A DNA stretch of 44,772 bases from Gemmatimonadota bacterium. GTDB taxonomy: Bacteria; Gemmatimonadota; Gemmatimonadetes; Gemmatimonadales; GWC2-71-9. Positions 1-8,676 of this stretch are shown here, piece by piece. The first letter of the stretch is position 1. Each line of letters starts with the position of its first letter. The position numbers were made by a program, and so were the translations under genes. The stretch is taken from contig QKDC01000013.1 of NCBI GenBank assembly GCA_003246755.1, forward strand, positions 1-44,772, read 5' to 3'. The notes below the pieces were generated by a model. It did not search any database. It saw only the letters and a program-made list of their open reading frames with translations, and had not been told where the DNA came from.

Positions 1-626
1 ATATCTATTTCGTCACAGATGACTTAACGCCAATGATCACCAAAGTCCTGGAAGGCGAGATCAATGCCTGTCTTGCCAGCAAGGTCGAGACCAACCCAGA
101 CATGATCAAGCGGAACTTCGCCATCATTGAGGATGCCGATGGGAGAGTGCGTCGCGTCATCGAGAAACCTCGGTATGTCAAGAGCACTTTGAAGGGTTGT
201 GGTCTGTACATCTTCGATCAGAACCTGTTCGACGCGATTCGACGAACCCCGCGGACCGCGATGCGGGATGAGTACGAGATTACCGACAGTATTCAGATCA
301 TGATCAACGACGGGCATGTCGTCTCCCATAGCTCGGTCGTGACCAGCGATATGAACCTGACGTTTCCAGAAGCCCTCCTTCAGGTGAACCTGGTGGAGCT
401 TGAGCAGCGTCAACTCACGAGCCTCGTTGGGGAGGACGCCATCGTACCCGCTGGGGGCGTCATCGAGAGGAGTGTGGTCGGCGAGGGCGTCCGGTTTGCG
501 AATCCAATCAGGTTGACGGACAGTCTAGTCTTTTCTGATTCTGTGGTCACCCACGATGCCGATCAGGATCACGTAATCATTCATGGTGATCTGACCATCC
601 AGTGCAAGAGGGACCGGCTACCTTGA
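1..626 (+). CDS. Sugar-phosphate nucleotidyltransferase, C-terminal part (5' end outside window)
   Basis: The reading frame is open from the first bases of the window, so the N-terminal nucleotide-binding half lies upstream. What remains reads like the second half of a glucose-1-phosphate thymidylyl/uridylyltransferase-type enzyme, which makes NDP-sugars from sugar-1-phosphate and NTP. It has the 'V-x-E-K-P' segment (VIEKP) of the sugar-binding region and the 'GLYIFD' strand. It also has 'YEITDSIQIMI', matching the family's 'EITDAI' motif. After about residue 130 there are short repeats (GGVIERSVVGEGVRF, DSLVFSDSVV) of the kind that form a left-handed beta-helix tail. The following epimerase gene overlaps its stop codon, suggesting one operon for activated-sugar synthesis. 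The exact sugar cannot be read. Confidence 0.8.
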   Translation, partial: IYFVTDDLTPMITKVLEGEINACLASKVETNPDMIKRNFAIIEDADGRVRRVIEKPRYVKSTLKGCGLYIFDQNLFDAIRRTPRTAMRDEYEITDSIQIMINDGHVVSHSSVVTSDMNLTFPEALLQVNLVELEQRQLTSLVGEDAIVPAGGVIERSVVGEGVRFANPIRLTDSLVFSDSVVTHDADQDHVIIHGDLTIQCKRDRLP

Positions 627-1561
627 CACCTCGTGGGGGCCGGCATGCTCTGGTGACAGGAGGTGCGGGCTTTATCGGATCGGTGTTGGTGCGGGAATTG
701 TTGAATCGTGGTCTGTCGGTCACCGTACTCGACGACCTGTCAACCGGTACCAAAGCGGCGGTCGATTTGCGAGCCCGGTTTGTTGAAGGAGATGTCCGAA
801 GTGAATCCGACGTGAGGAACGCCTTGGCAGGTGTCGATTGCGTGTTTCATCTTGCCGCGAGAGTCTCTGTTCGAGACAGCTTTAGACATTTTGTCGAGGA
901 TATCGACATCAATCTGATGGGAACGTGCAACCTGCTGCGTTGCTTGCCCCCGGATACCATCCAGCGGTTTGTCTTTGCGTCGACTATGGCTGTATACGCC
1001 GACGCCGACGGGCCAGACCCAGTTTCCGAAGAGCACCCAGTTCACCCACTTTCTCCCTACGGTATCGGAAAGCTCAGTGCCGAGTCGATATGCACGCAAG
1101 TGCTGAAGCAAAAGGCGATTCCCTTTATCGCCCTCAGATACTTCAATACGTATGGTCCCGGCCAGCAGTTCACACCCTATGTCGGGGTGATTACGATCTT
1201 CGTGACAAAACTCCTCAATGGTGAGAAGCCCGAGGTGTTTGGTGACGGGGGACAGCGACGCGACTTCGTTCACGTTGAGGACATTGTCGCTGGAACCATC
1301 GCGGCTCTGTCAGGCCCAACCGGTGTGTACAACCTGGGTACAGGTCAAAGCACCTCAGTCCTTGAGTTAGCTGAACTCCTCATCGAACGGATCAACCCTG
1401 CGATCGGCATCTCCTTTGCCCCAGTTCAAGTCGGCGAACTACGCAATGCCATTGCGGACATTTCGGCGGCCAAGACCTATCTGGGGTATGATCCCCAACG
1501 GTCGCTGAGGCAGGATGTTGAATCCGTTATCGAATACATCAAGCGCTTGCCCCGGAACTGA
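623..1561 (+). CDS. NAD-dependent epimerase/dehydratase (UDP-glucose 4-epimerase type)
   Basis: This is a short-chain dehydrogenase of the extended nucleotide-sugar epimerase/dehydratase family. With the start used here it has 312 residues. The Rossmann glycine motif GGAGFIG is at residues 13-19, the acidic NAD-ribose residues are in VLDDLSTG, the catalytic Ser/Thr is in FASTMAVY, and Tyr146/Lys150 form the YxxxK pair (YGIGK). The substrate-binding 'RYFNTYGP' and 'RRDFVHVEDIV' segments are also present. I place the start at TTG 623, which overlaps the previous stop as TTGA and lies ten bases after GAGGG. A GTG at 602 is the longer alternative. It probably epimerises or dehydrates the NDP-sugar made by the upstream enzyme; the product is not identifiable. 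Confidence 0.88.
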   Translation: MTPRGGRHALVTGGAGFIGSVLVRELLNRGLSVTVLDDLSTGTKAAVDLRARFVEGDVRSESDVRNALAGVDCVFHLAARVSVRDSFRHFVEDIDINLMGTCNLLRCLPPDTIQRFVFASTMAVYADADGPDPVSEEHPVHPLSPYGIGKLSAESICTQVLKQKAIPFIALRYFNTYGPGQQFTPYVGVITIFVTKLLNGEKPEVFGDGGQRRDFVHVEDIVAGTIAALSGPTGVYNLGTGQSTSVLELAELLIERINPAIGISFAPVQVGELRNAIADISAAKTYLGYDPQRSLRQDVESVIEYIKRLPRN

Positions 1562-1564
1562 CGG

Positions 1565-3196
1565 ATGAAGGATCGCATCCCGGCGGGTTTGGTACTGGTA
1601 GCCCTCTGCGTCGCGGTCCTCTCGATCGCCCCATTCTGGTGGGCCCAGTCTCAAACACCGGAAGGGTGGACATTCACAGGTGTCCTGAATGGGTCGCCAG
1701 ATGGCATGCAGTATCGAGTCCTCGCCGACCGATCGCTGACCACGGGACCGATCGTCGACAACCGCCTGACGACGGAAGCAAACACTCCCCACATCGCGAT
1801 GTTCCTCTATTTCGGGTTTGAGAAGCTCTCACAATGGCTGCACGCACCGGTAGAATTTGTCGTGGCCTACGGAGGCGCATTCTTGGCCCTGTTGCTGGCG
1901 TTTCTCGTCTTCGGGGTGGTCGACCATTTCTTGGAATCGCGAACTCGCACCTGGGCCGTATTCCTCGTTCTGATGTTCGGGGGTGGGCTCGGAGCGCACC
2001 TTCTCTTGGTAGCACAACTGGGCCCGCTTGCCGAGAACTACCTCATCCAACGGACGGTGGTCGAGGGCCTGCAGAACGCCATTGTGTTCGATCAGTATAG
2101 AAACCACTACCTGTTCACCACACTTGGCGACACACACTTCCTTTTCTTTCTTCTCACCGCGCTACTGGCAGTTGGTACGTTCTACTTCACACTCCAGAAG
2201 TTTTCCCTTCTCCGGCTGTTGATCGCTGCCTCGTGCTTCGGTGCTGTGACTGTCCTTCATATCTACGATGGAGTAACTCTGCTTGCCATTGGAGCTGGCG
2301 TCTGTTTCCTGCTGTGGCGAAAGAAGTTCCCGATGTCCCCTCCAATGATCACCATGCTCGCGTGCTCCATTGCGGTCGGCGCCGCGATCGTATGGCAGAT
2401 CGGGCTCTATCGCTCATCGGGTATCCCGCTACCGCCTTGGCGTGCTGACAGCATCTACTTCTCCGAGCTGGCCCTGGCGTACCCTGTCGCATGGCTACTC
2501 ATGATCATCGGCCTCGGTAATTACTGGCGGACGGCAGAGTTCAAGGAGACGTTTCTCCTCGGTTGGTCCTTGGGTTGTGTGGCTTTGACGCTGTCTGGTC
2601 CCTTCTATCCTTATCCGGACCGGGGCGCGCTGACGCTTCAGATCCCCATTTATGTGATTGCCGGGGCGATCTACTTCACTCGATACCCTCGCATACGGAT
2701 GGCGCACGCCATCCTGGCAATCCTGATTCTTGGCGCCACCCCGGCCTACACACTCAGGAACCGTTGGATCAACACCACAATATCCGGTCATCCGAGTGGT
2801 GGCCCGCCACCGTACACCTGGATGAGCCCCGAACATCAGGCGATGGTTGCTCTACTGGCCGGGAAAGCCAGCGAGGATGACGTCTTGCTGGTGGACAAGA
2901 CAGAAGTGCCCTGGCGAACCGACGACCTCTGGCTTTCGCTGGGGTTTCCCGGGAAACTCTACGCGGGTCATTATGCGCTCACGGTCGATTACGACCGCAA
3001 ACGGGAAGCCGTTGGCCGGTTCTTCAATGATCCCGCTTCGGAAGAAGCTCTAAACTTCCTCGGCAGTGCCGGTGTCCGTTTCGTGTTCGTTGATACAGCC
3101 GCCGCCCCATCCCGATTCGACGCCATCCCGGGAATGATGGTACTCCAGCGAAGTCCGTTCGGAACTCTGTTCGAGTACTCCAGACTGCAAGACTGA
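1565..3196 (+). CDS. Polytopic membrane protein, GT-C glycosyltransferase-like
   Basis: A 543-residue integral membrane protein with roughly ten hydrophobic segments. A first helix (about residues 7-25) is followed by an external loop with 'SPDGMQY' and 'TTEANTPH'. This arrangement of an acidic motif in the first large loop is typical of GT-C glycosyltransferases, which use lipid-linked sugar donors. The last 140 residues are soluble and include 'VLLVDKTEVPWRTDDLWLSL'. It starts three bases after the epimerase stop, so it is very likely in the same operon. It probably transfers a sugar, or handles a lipid-linked glycan, at the cell envelope. The assignment rests on topology and context rather than a diagnostic motif, so the enzymatic role is an inference. 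Confidence 0.6.
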   Translation: MKDRIPAGLVLVALCVAVLSIAPFWWAQSQTPEGWTFTGVLNGSPDGMQYRVLADRSLTTGPIVDNRLTTEANTPHIAMFLYFGFEKLSQWLHAPVEFVVAYGGAFLALLLAFLVFGVVDHFLESRTRTWAVFLVLMFGGGLGAHLLLVAQLGPLAENYLIQRTVVEGLQNAIVFDQYRNHYLFTTLGDTHFLFFLLTALLAVGTFYFTLQKFSLLRLLIAASCFGAVTVLHIYDGVTLLAIGAGVCFLLWRKKFPMSPPMITMLACSIAVGAAIVWQIGLYRSSGIPLPPWRADSIYFSELALAYPVAWLLMIIGLGNYWRTAEFKETFLLGWSLGCVALTLSGPFYPYPDRGALTLQIPIYVIAGAIYFTRYPRIRMAHAILAILILGATPAYTLRNRWINTTISGHPSGGPPPYTWMSPEHQAMVALLAGKASEDDVLLVDKTEVPWRTDDLWLSLGFPGKLYAGHYALTVDYDRKREAVGRFFNDPASEEALNFLGSAGVRFVFVDTAAAPSRFDAIPGMMVLQRSPFGTLFEYSRLQD

Positions 3197-3304
3197 GAGC
3201 ATCCGACGTTCTCTCCGGCATTTCGTTTGGTCGCTCCGAAGAGAAGAGGAATGCGAGGCCCGGTATTCAACCGGATGTCAGCTCTCTTGGGTCCGCGAGA
3301 CGCG

Positions 3305-3334
3305 TTGCGTACGTCGGGGTCCTGACGATAGCTT
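3305..3334 (+). promoter_or_regulatory. Possible promoter of tRNA-Cys
   Basis: TTGCGT (3305-3310) and TAGCTT (3329-3334) are separated by 18 bases, and the predicted start near 3341 lies just before the tRNA at 3344. Each box matches the sigma-70 consensus at only three positions, so this is weak. Confidence 0.3.
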
Positions 3335-3343
3335 CAGCGCACG

Positions 3344-3400
<57 letters not shown>

Positions 3401-3415
<15 letters not shown>

Positions 3416-3462
3416 CTTCAAGGGCCCGCGCGACGCGGGCCCCTTCGAGGTGCCGGTCGGAA
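3401..3462 (+). other. Extended inverted repeat joining the tRNA-Cys 3' half to its trailer
   Basis: Bases 3401-3416 (T-stem 3' strand, acceptor 3' strand, discriminator and one more base) are complementary to 3447-3462 at 15 of 16 positions. Between them lies the inner hairpin 3422-3429/3435-3442. The precursor RNA could therefore form one long hairpin that excludes the mature tRNA fold. Whether it forms in the cell is unknown. Confidence 0.6.
3422..3445 (+). terminator. Terminator-like hairpin after tRNA-Cys
   Basis: GGGCCCGC (3422-3429) pairs perfectly with GCGGGCCC (3435-3442) around a five-base loop, a very stable stem. Only two T follow, so it lacks a classic U-tract. It may serve as a terminator, a processing signal, or both. 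Confidence 0.6.
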
Positions 3463-3802
3463 CGCGTTCCTCGCCGCTTCGTCTGCGACTCGCGGCATCG
3501 GGTCGATTCTCGCAACCCTTCCTAGCCTGGCCGAACTGTTCGATTGAGGCCACGGTCGGGGAACTCGTTCCTCACCGCTGCCGGCTTGGCAACCCCTCGG
3601 TGGGACCACACCACAATTCCGGTAACTCTCATCACTTTGTCATTAATAGGAAACTCACCTTCGATTAACTGGCGGATGTATTACTTGCCTGCGGTGAATC
3701 GAAGCTGCTGTTGGCCCTCTTGTGGCCCGGCGTGCCCCGCCGCCATGCTAGTTCTGTAGACGACGCGACCTCCGAGCCACGTCCTCGGATTCGGAGGTGC
3801 GT
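3446..3802. other. Gene-free stretch between tRNA-Cys and the PD40 lipoprotein gene
   Basis: No convincing coding region lies here. It holds an imperfect repeated segment (3454-3477 and 3553-3578) and a more AT-rich patch around 3610-3690. TTGTCA (3637-3642) in that patch is a possible -35 box for the downstream gene, but the best -10 partner, TTCGAT at 3660, is poor. The ribosome binding site of the next gene is GGAGG at 3793-3797. Confidence 0.6.
3454..3578 (+). repeat. Imperfect direct repeat pair downstream of the tRNA
   Basis: Bases 3454-3477 (CGGTCGGAACGCGTTCCTCG and following CCGC) recur as 3553-3578 with a two-base insertion and a few substitutions. The copies are about 100 bases apart. 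The first copy begins within the trailer arm that pairs with the tRNA. It could be a decayed duplication; no function is evident. Confidence 0.45.
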
Positions 3803-5275
3803 ATGATGATTCAGCGAGTCGGAATTCTGTCCCTGCTCGGGCTCCTGCTCGTGGCTTGCCGAGAAGTTACCACCGAACCCTCAAGCCCTCCCCCGTCGTT
3901 TGAGATCGTGGATGCGGTGCACAACGACGGGAACGCGCACTTCTTTTGGCTGCCGCCGATGGTGCCGAACCCTGGTCCCACCACGACTGGCAAGTTTGCC
4001 CACTCCAGATCGCCGACGGTGGAGATCTGCCTCTTGGAGGGCGGAGCCTGCAAGGAGGGAGAACCTCTGGTCGCCCAGTTCTCCATGAACTCCGGTCTTG
4101 GGTCGGAGACGATCAGAATGGGTGGAGACCACTACATCGTGAATTGGCGAACGGATCTGTCGGGTCTCAGCACGTCAGAACGATACCGCATTTCGGTCTT
4201 CGAACAGGTGTGGCCAGAGGCGGCCCACGCTCCTTTGGGATACGCAGACGTTGAGCCGGTTGCGACAGGGGCGGGGTTCAAGGACGTGTATACTGAAGAG
4301 TTCATCCCTCTGTTGGACGGACGTACACTCCCCATCAAGTTCCGGATCGAAATCAACGATCCGGAGATCGTGTTCGCCTCGAATCGCAATCCTGAAGGGT
4401 GGGTCGACCTCTACCTGATGAACTCGGATGGCTCGGGAGTCACCAGGCTGACCGGCGACCCAGAGGTCGACCTCAGTCCCCAGTGGTCGCCCGATGGCAC
4501 GAAGATCGTGTGGGCAAGGGACCGGGCGATCTTTGTCCTTGACCTCATCACCGGTGACATGAAGCCATTGACTCCAGACGATGTCGTTTTTGCAAATCCC
4601 TCCTGGTCACCCGACGGAACAATGGTCGTGTTCGAGCAGCATCGGAGAGATTGCTTGACCGATTGTGATGACCCCAGTAATGGGCTTCCAGACATCGGAT
4701 GGGCTTTGGTGTTCGAGGCCGGTGCGGGCATGTTCACCGACACCCCCGACCATATGGACCAAGATCCTGAGTGGTCCCCAGACGGGACGAAGATCGTCTT
4801 CGAGAGAAAGTGCGAGCCCTATACCGTAACCGCCCCGTGCGAACCAGGCGTTGACGACGATGATCAACTCTGGGTTATGGGATCGGACGGTGAGACTCCC
4901 CCAAACGGTCAGCCCGCCACACTCTTGATTTCGATGCCTGGCGACAGAGTATGGGCAGGCAATCCTTCCTTCTCACCAGATGGGAAACTCATCGCATTCT
5001 CGGCTGGGTTCCAGGAAGACGACGACGACAACAACCAATGGAATATTTACGTGGCGAACGTTGATGGCTCGGGGGTGACGGAGGTACTCTCTTCTGTCGG
5101 GTACGATGATACTGACCCGTCCTGGTCCCCGGACGGCTTGGAAATCCTCTTCACGAGGAGGCCGTCTGGTGTCGGCTTCGATTTTCAGGTGATGATCATG
5201 AAGGCTGACGGGTCGAATGTCCGATCTCTGATATCTTCTGCTGGAGTCGATGCCCTCGCACGTTGGCGACGGTAG
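3803..5275 (+). CDS. TolB-like PD40 beta-propeller lipoprotein
   Basis: A secreted, lipid-anchored protein of 490 residues. The N-terminus is a lipoprotein signal peptide with lipobox LLVAC, so it should be acylated on that cysteine. Residues about 30-180 form an unassigned domain ending in 'GRTLPIKFRIE', a segment I associate with envelope proteins of Gemmatimonadota. From about residue 190 there are at least five PD40/WD-like repeats with the signature 'SPDGTKIVW' (also SPDGTMVVF, SPDGTKIVF, SPDGKLIAF, SPDGLEILF), as in the propeller of TolB. These folds usually bind protein or peptide partners. GGAGG at 3793-3797 favours ATG 3803 or 3806 over the GTG at 3797. It is monocistronic, closed by the terminator at 5300. 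No ligand can be named. Confidence 0.8.
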   Translation: MMIQRVGILSLLGLLLVACREVTTEPSSPPPSFEIVDAVHNDGNAHFFWLPPMVPNPGPTTTGKFAHSRSPTVEICLLEGGACKEGEPLVAQFSMNSGLGSETIRMGGDHYIVNWRTDLSGLSTSERYRISVFEQVWPEAAHAPLGYADVEPVATGAGFKDVYTEEFIPLLDGRTLPIKFRIEINDPEIVFASNRNPEGWVDLYLMNSDGSGVTRLTGDPEVDLSPQWSPDGTKIVWARDRAIFVLDLITGDMKPLTPDDVVFANPSWSPDGTMVVFEQHRRDCLTDCDDPSNGLPDIGWALVFEAGAGMFTDTPDHMDQDPEWSPDGTKIVFERKCEPYTVTAPCEPGVDDDDQLWVMGSDGETPPNGQPATLLISMPGDRVWAGNPSFSPDGKLIAFSAGFQEDDDDNNQWNIYVANVDGSGVTEVLSSVGYDDTDPSWSPDGLEILFTRRPSGVGFDFQVMIMKADGSNVRSLISSAGVDALARWRR

Positions 5276-5299
5276 CGAGCTCCCCGATCTGGTTACCCC

Positions 5300-5328
5300 G
5301 GCGGCCCCTTCGAGGGCCGCCTTCCTTT
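5300..5328 (+). terminator. Rho-independent terminator after the PD40 lipoprotein gene
   Basis: GGCGGCCC (5300-5307) pairs with GGGCCGCC (5314-5321) around CTTCGA, followed by the T-rich tail TTCCTTTT. This is a textbook intrinsic terminator 25 bases after the stop codon. Confidence 0.85.
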
Positions 5329-5495
5329 TGGCCCACTCCCCGGCGCAGGAACTCGATACCGACGTCCTCCTGGGCAGGTGTCAACATTCGGAATGGAGCC
5401 TGGCGCTCAGCGGTACAGGCCATGGATGCTATCGGAAACTCGGGATCTCTGCACGTCGTAGGTTCTCACATCCCTTCTGAAGGCCTTGGAGAGCC

Positions 5496-6740
5496 ATGTC
5501 GAGAAATCCCCTCGTCTGCGGGCTTCTGTTGCTCATGCTGATGGTCGGACCCGTGTCCGCACAACAGACCATCCCGCCGGACACCATCACCACGGTCTTC
5601 GATAGCGATACGATCCCGGGGATGGGGGCAGTTGGTGGGGTCACCGTCGATAGACTGCAATACGTCTACGTAGCCGACTTCCGGAATCGGGTGTGGCGGT
5701 ACTCTCCCGGCGGAAAGGTGGAGCTGTTCGCTGATGGTCTGTATGGGGCTTCCGGAAACGCGATCGGCCCACAGGGCGAGTTGTATCAATCGAGTTTCCA
5801 TGGCAACTACATCAGTCGCATTGCTCGCGATGGGGCGTCCGAGGTCTATGTCGACGTCGGACTCAACGGCCCCGTCGGTATCGCCGTGGGTGATGCGGGT
5901 GAACTCTATGTCGTGAACTGCAACGGCAATGGTGTGGCCGTCGTGCGACCAAATCGCGAAGTGCGCCCCCTGGTCTCGGGGCCCCTCTTTGCCTGCCCCA
6001 ATGGGATCACGCGGGACGATCGTGGAAACCTCTTCGTCGTCAACTTCAGCAACACCCAGGTCATCCGAGTCACGACCGAAGGACAGGCCACCCCGTTCGC
6101 GGACATCCCCGGAGCGGGCGGGAACGGACATATCACCTTCGCGCGCGGTGGCTTCTACGTGACGAAGTTCCGAGGGAACCAGGTGTTCAGAGTGGAGCGC
6201 GACGGCAGCTACTACGTCGTAGCCGGCACGGGGGAGCAGGGGCAGTCCGATGGGCCTGCAACCGCGGCAATGTTGAGCCAGCCCAATGGTATCGCCGCCT
6301 CTCCGTCGGGCCAGGAACTCTGGGTAAACGAACTCATTGCCGGTAACGGGGTCGGCGGGGGGCCAGCCCGCTCGGTACTCCGCCGGATTCGGCTGGTCTC
6401 CCTGGCGGATGTGGTGATCGCCACCCACCCGGGGGATGGGAGTGCCGCAAGGGCGTATCGGGCCTATCGAGCGGCTCGGCCGAAGGAAGAGACGGCGGCG
6501 AGTGCGATCGCGGTTGGCTACCAGTTCCTCCAGACCCGACGGATTCAGGATGCCCTCGCCATATTTCGGCTCAATGCGACCGACCATCCCGATGACCCAA
6601 CCAGCCAGTACCAACTCGGCGAGGCCTTCCGGTTTACAGGGCAAGCCGACCAGGCCGCAGCTCAGTATGAAAAGACGCTCCGCCTCGACCCCCAGCACCC
6701 GCTCGCCGGCGAGCGACTCAAGGCCGTCAAGGGGGGATAA
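5496..6740 (+). CDS. Secreted NHL-repeat propeller with C-terminal TPR
   Basis: A 414-residue exported protein. The signal peptide is a hydrophobic run ending in PVSA before QQ, with predicted cleavage near residue 23. Residues about 35-300 carry repeats of the NHL/SMP-30-like propeller type (VAVDRLQYVYVADFRN-like strands, 'PVGIAVGDAGELYVVN', 'PNGITRDDRGNLFVVN', 'PNGIAASPSGQELWVN'). Residues about 330-410 form tetratricopeptide helices (TSQYQLGEAFRFTGQADQAA, then QYEKTLRLDPQHPLA). NHL propellers bind carbohydrate, RNA or protein, or act as lactonases; no catalytic residues are evident here. GGAG lies just before the ATG. The next gene begins 18 bases later, so the two are probably co-transcribed. 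The propeller-TPR combination suggests a periplasmic scaffold. Confidence 0.8.
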   Translation: MSRNPLVCGLLLLMLMVGPVSAQQTIPPDTITTVFDSDTIPGMGAVGGVTVDRLQYVYVADFRNRVWRYSPGGKVELFADGLYGASGNAIGPQGELYQSSFHGNYISRIARDGASEVYVDVGLNGPVGIAVGDAGELYVVNCNGNGVAVVRPNREVRPLVSGPLFACPNGITRDDRGNLFVVNFSNTQVIRVTTEGQATPFADIPGAGGNGHITFARGGFYVTKFRGNQVFRVERDGSYYVVAGTGEQGQSDGPATAAMLSQPNGIAASPSGQELWVNELIAGNGVGGGPARSVLRRIRLVSLADVVIATHPGDGSAARAYRAYRAARPKEETAASAIAVGYQFLQTRRIQDALAIFRLNATDHPDDPTSQYQLGEAFRFTGQADQAAAQYEKTLRLDPQHPLAGERLKAVKGG

Positions 6741-6758
6741 CCGCCCCCACCGCCGGGC

Positions 6759-8435
6759 ATGAGCGCATTGCTCCCAGAACTGAAGCGGTTGCACCGCAGC
6801 TATGGGTCTGGGCTCGCCGACTCCAAGAGTGTGCTGCTCGATGCGCTCGCCACACACCGGCTTCCCACCGCGCGCTCGGTACAGGAGCTACACGAGATAC
6901 TGTGCTTCTTGCGGGCCTATCCGGATTCCACTGCCGTCCTGACGCGCGTCGAGCGGATGCTCGCCCGGTTTGCTGGCCGTCCCGACCTCCGTCGACATGC
7001 AACGGCCCTCATGGACACCGGGATCGACGGAACCCCAACGTTCTACTCCTTCTTCTACCCAACGGCACAGTGGCTGGCCACGCGATACCCGTCCCAGTTG
7101 ACCGTCTCTTGGGAAGACCTGGAACACCCGGAGCGATTGGAACGGATTCTCCACCTGCTTGGGCTCCACGCCGAGACACCAGGGTTCGACGAATTGGCTC
7201 TTCCGATTCGTGATTGGATCCGACGGATGAAGGGACCGGGGGAGACGGATGCCGTCTTCCTCCTCCGCCGGATGGCGGCCGTCAAAGCAGACGTCGAGGT
7301 TCGGGAGGCGGTCTTCGAGGACATCGGGATCATGTTCAAGTTGGCGGCCGGACCCGAAACCCCCAACCGGACGCGTGAATATCTCCCACGCAAACGGGTC
7401 CACTTCGTCACCCGGCCCCTCGAGACCACCCGACCCGACCTTCGTCGAGTCCTCCGAGGCACCCGACCCGCCATCACCGCGGTGGCGCCCGACGAAGGGC
7501 AGAGCCTCATCGACTTGGCACGTGCAGCGATGGTGGCCCGCGCCCGTGACCTCGACGCCTTTGCCTATGGCGATCCGAATGACGTGAGGGTCATCGATTG
7601 CGGACACGGTTTGGAGTTCGTCGCCGTCGGCCTCGTGCCCGAGCGGCGCCTGCTGCTGGAGGCGGTGTACGGATTCCTTACCCTGATGAACGGGGCACCG
7701 ATCGGCTACGTGCTGAACAGCGCATTGTATGGCTCGGCGGAAGTGGCGTTCAACGTCTTCGACACCTTCCGCGGTGCGGAGGCCGCCCGGGTCTACGGTC
7801 AGACGCTGGCCGTCCTGAAACACCTCTTCGGGGCCACAGCCTTTACCATCTACCCCTACCAGCTTGGTGGCGCCGGGAACAAGGAGGGACTCCACTCCGG
7901 TGCCTGGTGGTTCTATCAGAAGCTCGGTTTTCGCCCCGAAGCCCCAGAAGCCCTAAGGTTGATGGAGGCGGAACTGGCACGAATGCGGAAGATCCCCGGG
8001 CACCGCTCGAGCCGAGCGACGCTGCGCCTTATTGCCGAATACAACATGTACTATCACATCGGCAGGTCACGGCCAGACGTGATCGGCAAGATTCCACTCC
8101 CCAACGTGGGCCTGGCCGTCACCGACATGCTGGCCCAGAGGTTTGGCGCCGATCGAGAGAGGGCCGAGACGGTGCTCGAACGCGAGATGGTGCGACTGCT
8201 TGGAGTGGGTACACGTCGTGGCTGGACCGACGGGGAAAAGCTCGGGTTCAGGCGTTGGGCCCCCCTCGCCGCAACACTCCCCGGGGTGGCCGACTGGCCG
8301 CTCACCGATCGTCGTGCTCTGGCGGAAGTGATGCGCGCCAAGGGGGGACAGCGAGAGTCCGACTTCGTGCTGCGGTTCGACGCCCATAGGCGACTCAGAC
8401 GGGCCCTCGTGAGGCTCGCCCGGGAGACGGACTAG
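6759..8435 (+). CDS. Conserved-looking protein of unknown function with GNAT-like section
   Basis: A soluble 558-residue protein with no signal peptide. The N-terminal half is helical and rich in Arg/Leu (LHRSYGSGLADSKSVLLDAL, LCFLRAYPD), resembling a conserved family of unknown function known to me only from memory. The middle (about residues 275-400) looks like an acetyltransferase fold. It contains 'GAPIGYVLNSALYGSAEVAF' strands and 'YPYQLGGAGNKEG', possibly the acetyl-CoA loop. 'WWFYQKLGFRP' at about 381 is the hallmark end of many GNAT proteins. The rest (about 400-558) is helical. It follows the NHL-TPR gene by 18 bases. The acetyltransferase idea is an inference from motif shape; no substrate can be suggested. 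Confidence 0.6.
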   Translation: MSALLPELKRLHRSYGSGLADSKSVLLDALATHRLPTARSVQELHEILCFLRAYPDSTAVLTRVERMLARFAGRPDLRRHATALMDTGIDGTPTFYSFFYPTAQWLATRYPSQLTVSWEDLEHPERLERILHLLGLHAETPGFDELALPIRDWIRRMKGPGETDAVFLLRRMAAVKADVEVREAVFEDIGIMFKLAAGPETPNRTREYLPRKRVHFVTRPLETTRPDLRRVLRGTRPAITAVAPDEGQSLIDLARAAMVARARDLDAFAYGDPNDVRVIDCGHGLEFVAVGLVPERRLLLEAVYGFLTLMNGAPIGYVLNSALYGSAEVAFNVFDTFRGAEAARVYGQTLAVLKHLFGATAFTIYPYQLGGAGNKEGLHSGAWWFYQKLGFRPEAPEALRLMEAELARMRKIPGHRSSRATLRLIAEYNMYYHIGRSRPDVIGKIPLPNVGLAVTDMLAQRFGADRERAETVLEREMVRLLGVGTRRGWTDGEKLGFRRWAPLAATLPGVADWPLTDRRALAEVMRAKGGQRESDFVLRFDAHRRLRRALVRLARETD

Positions 8436-8460
8436 CACTTCGCTGTCCATTGGAGGATCC

Positions 8461-8676
8461 CTATTCTCCCTCATACCTGAAGACTTCGTCTACCTCAAGC
8501 CCGAACACGCGGGCAATTCGAAACGCCAGTGCCAGAGAGGGTCCGTACCTGCCTTGTTCGAGCAGCACGATGGTCTGGCGTGAGCACCCGACTCGGTCAG
8601 CCAGTGCCTGTTGGGTCATCTCGCCATGATCGAACCGCAGTCGACGAATCGTATTGCTGATATCAGCCTTCGCCAT
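8461..8676 (-). CDS. Small XRE-family HTH regulator
   Basis: A 71-residue protein that is almost entirely one Cro/C1-type helix-turn-helix (residues about 7-60: 'MTQQALADRVGCSRQTIVLLEQGRYGPSLALAFRIA'), ending in VDEVFRYEGE. It matches the short XRE proteins that repress their own operon together with a membrane partner. The start at ATG 8674-8676 gives the usual family length. It overlaps the upstream membrane gene by 14 bases, so the two are probably translationally coupled. The probable target is the inverted repeat at 9317-9331 ahead of the operon. Specificity is inferred from arrangement only. Confidence 0.9.
   Translation of the reverse strand: MAKADISNTIRRLRFDHGEMTQQALADRVGCSRQTIVLLEQGRYGPSLALAFRIARVFGLEVDEVFRYEGE

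Noticed and set aside
5466-6857. 463-codon minus-strand open frame
   Set aside because: It is antisense to the NHL-TPR gene, whose protein has a signal peptide and clear repeats; the antisense product is low-complexity and motif-free.
6888-7895. 335-codon minus-strand open frame
   Set aside because: Shadow of the 558-residue gene in GC-rich DNA; no domain signals.
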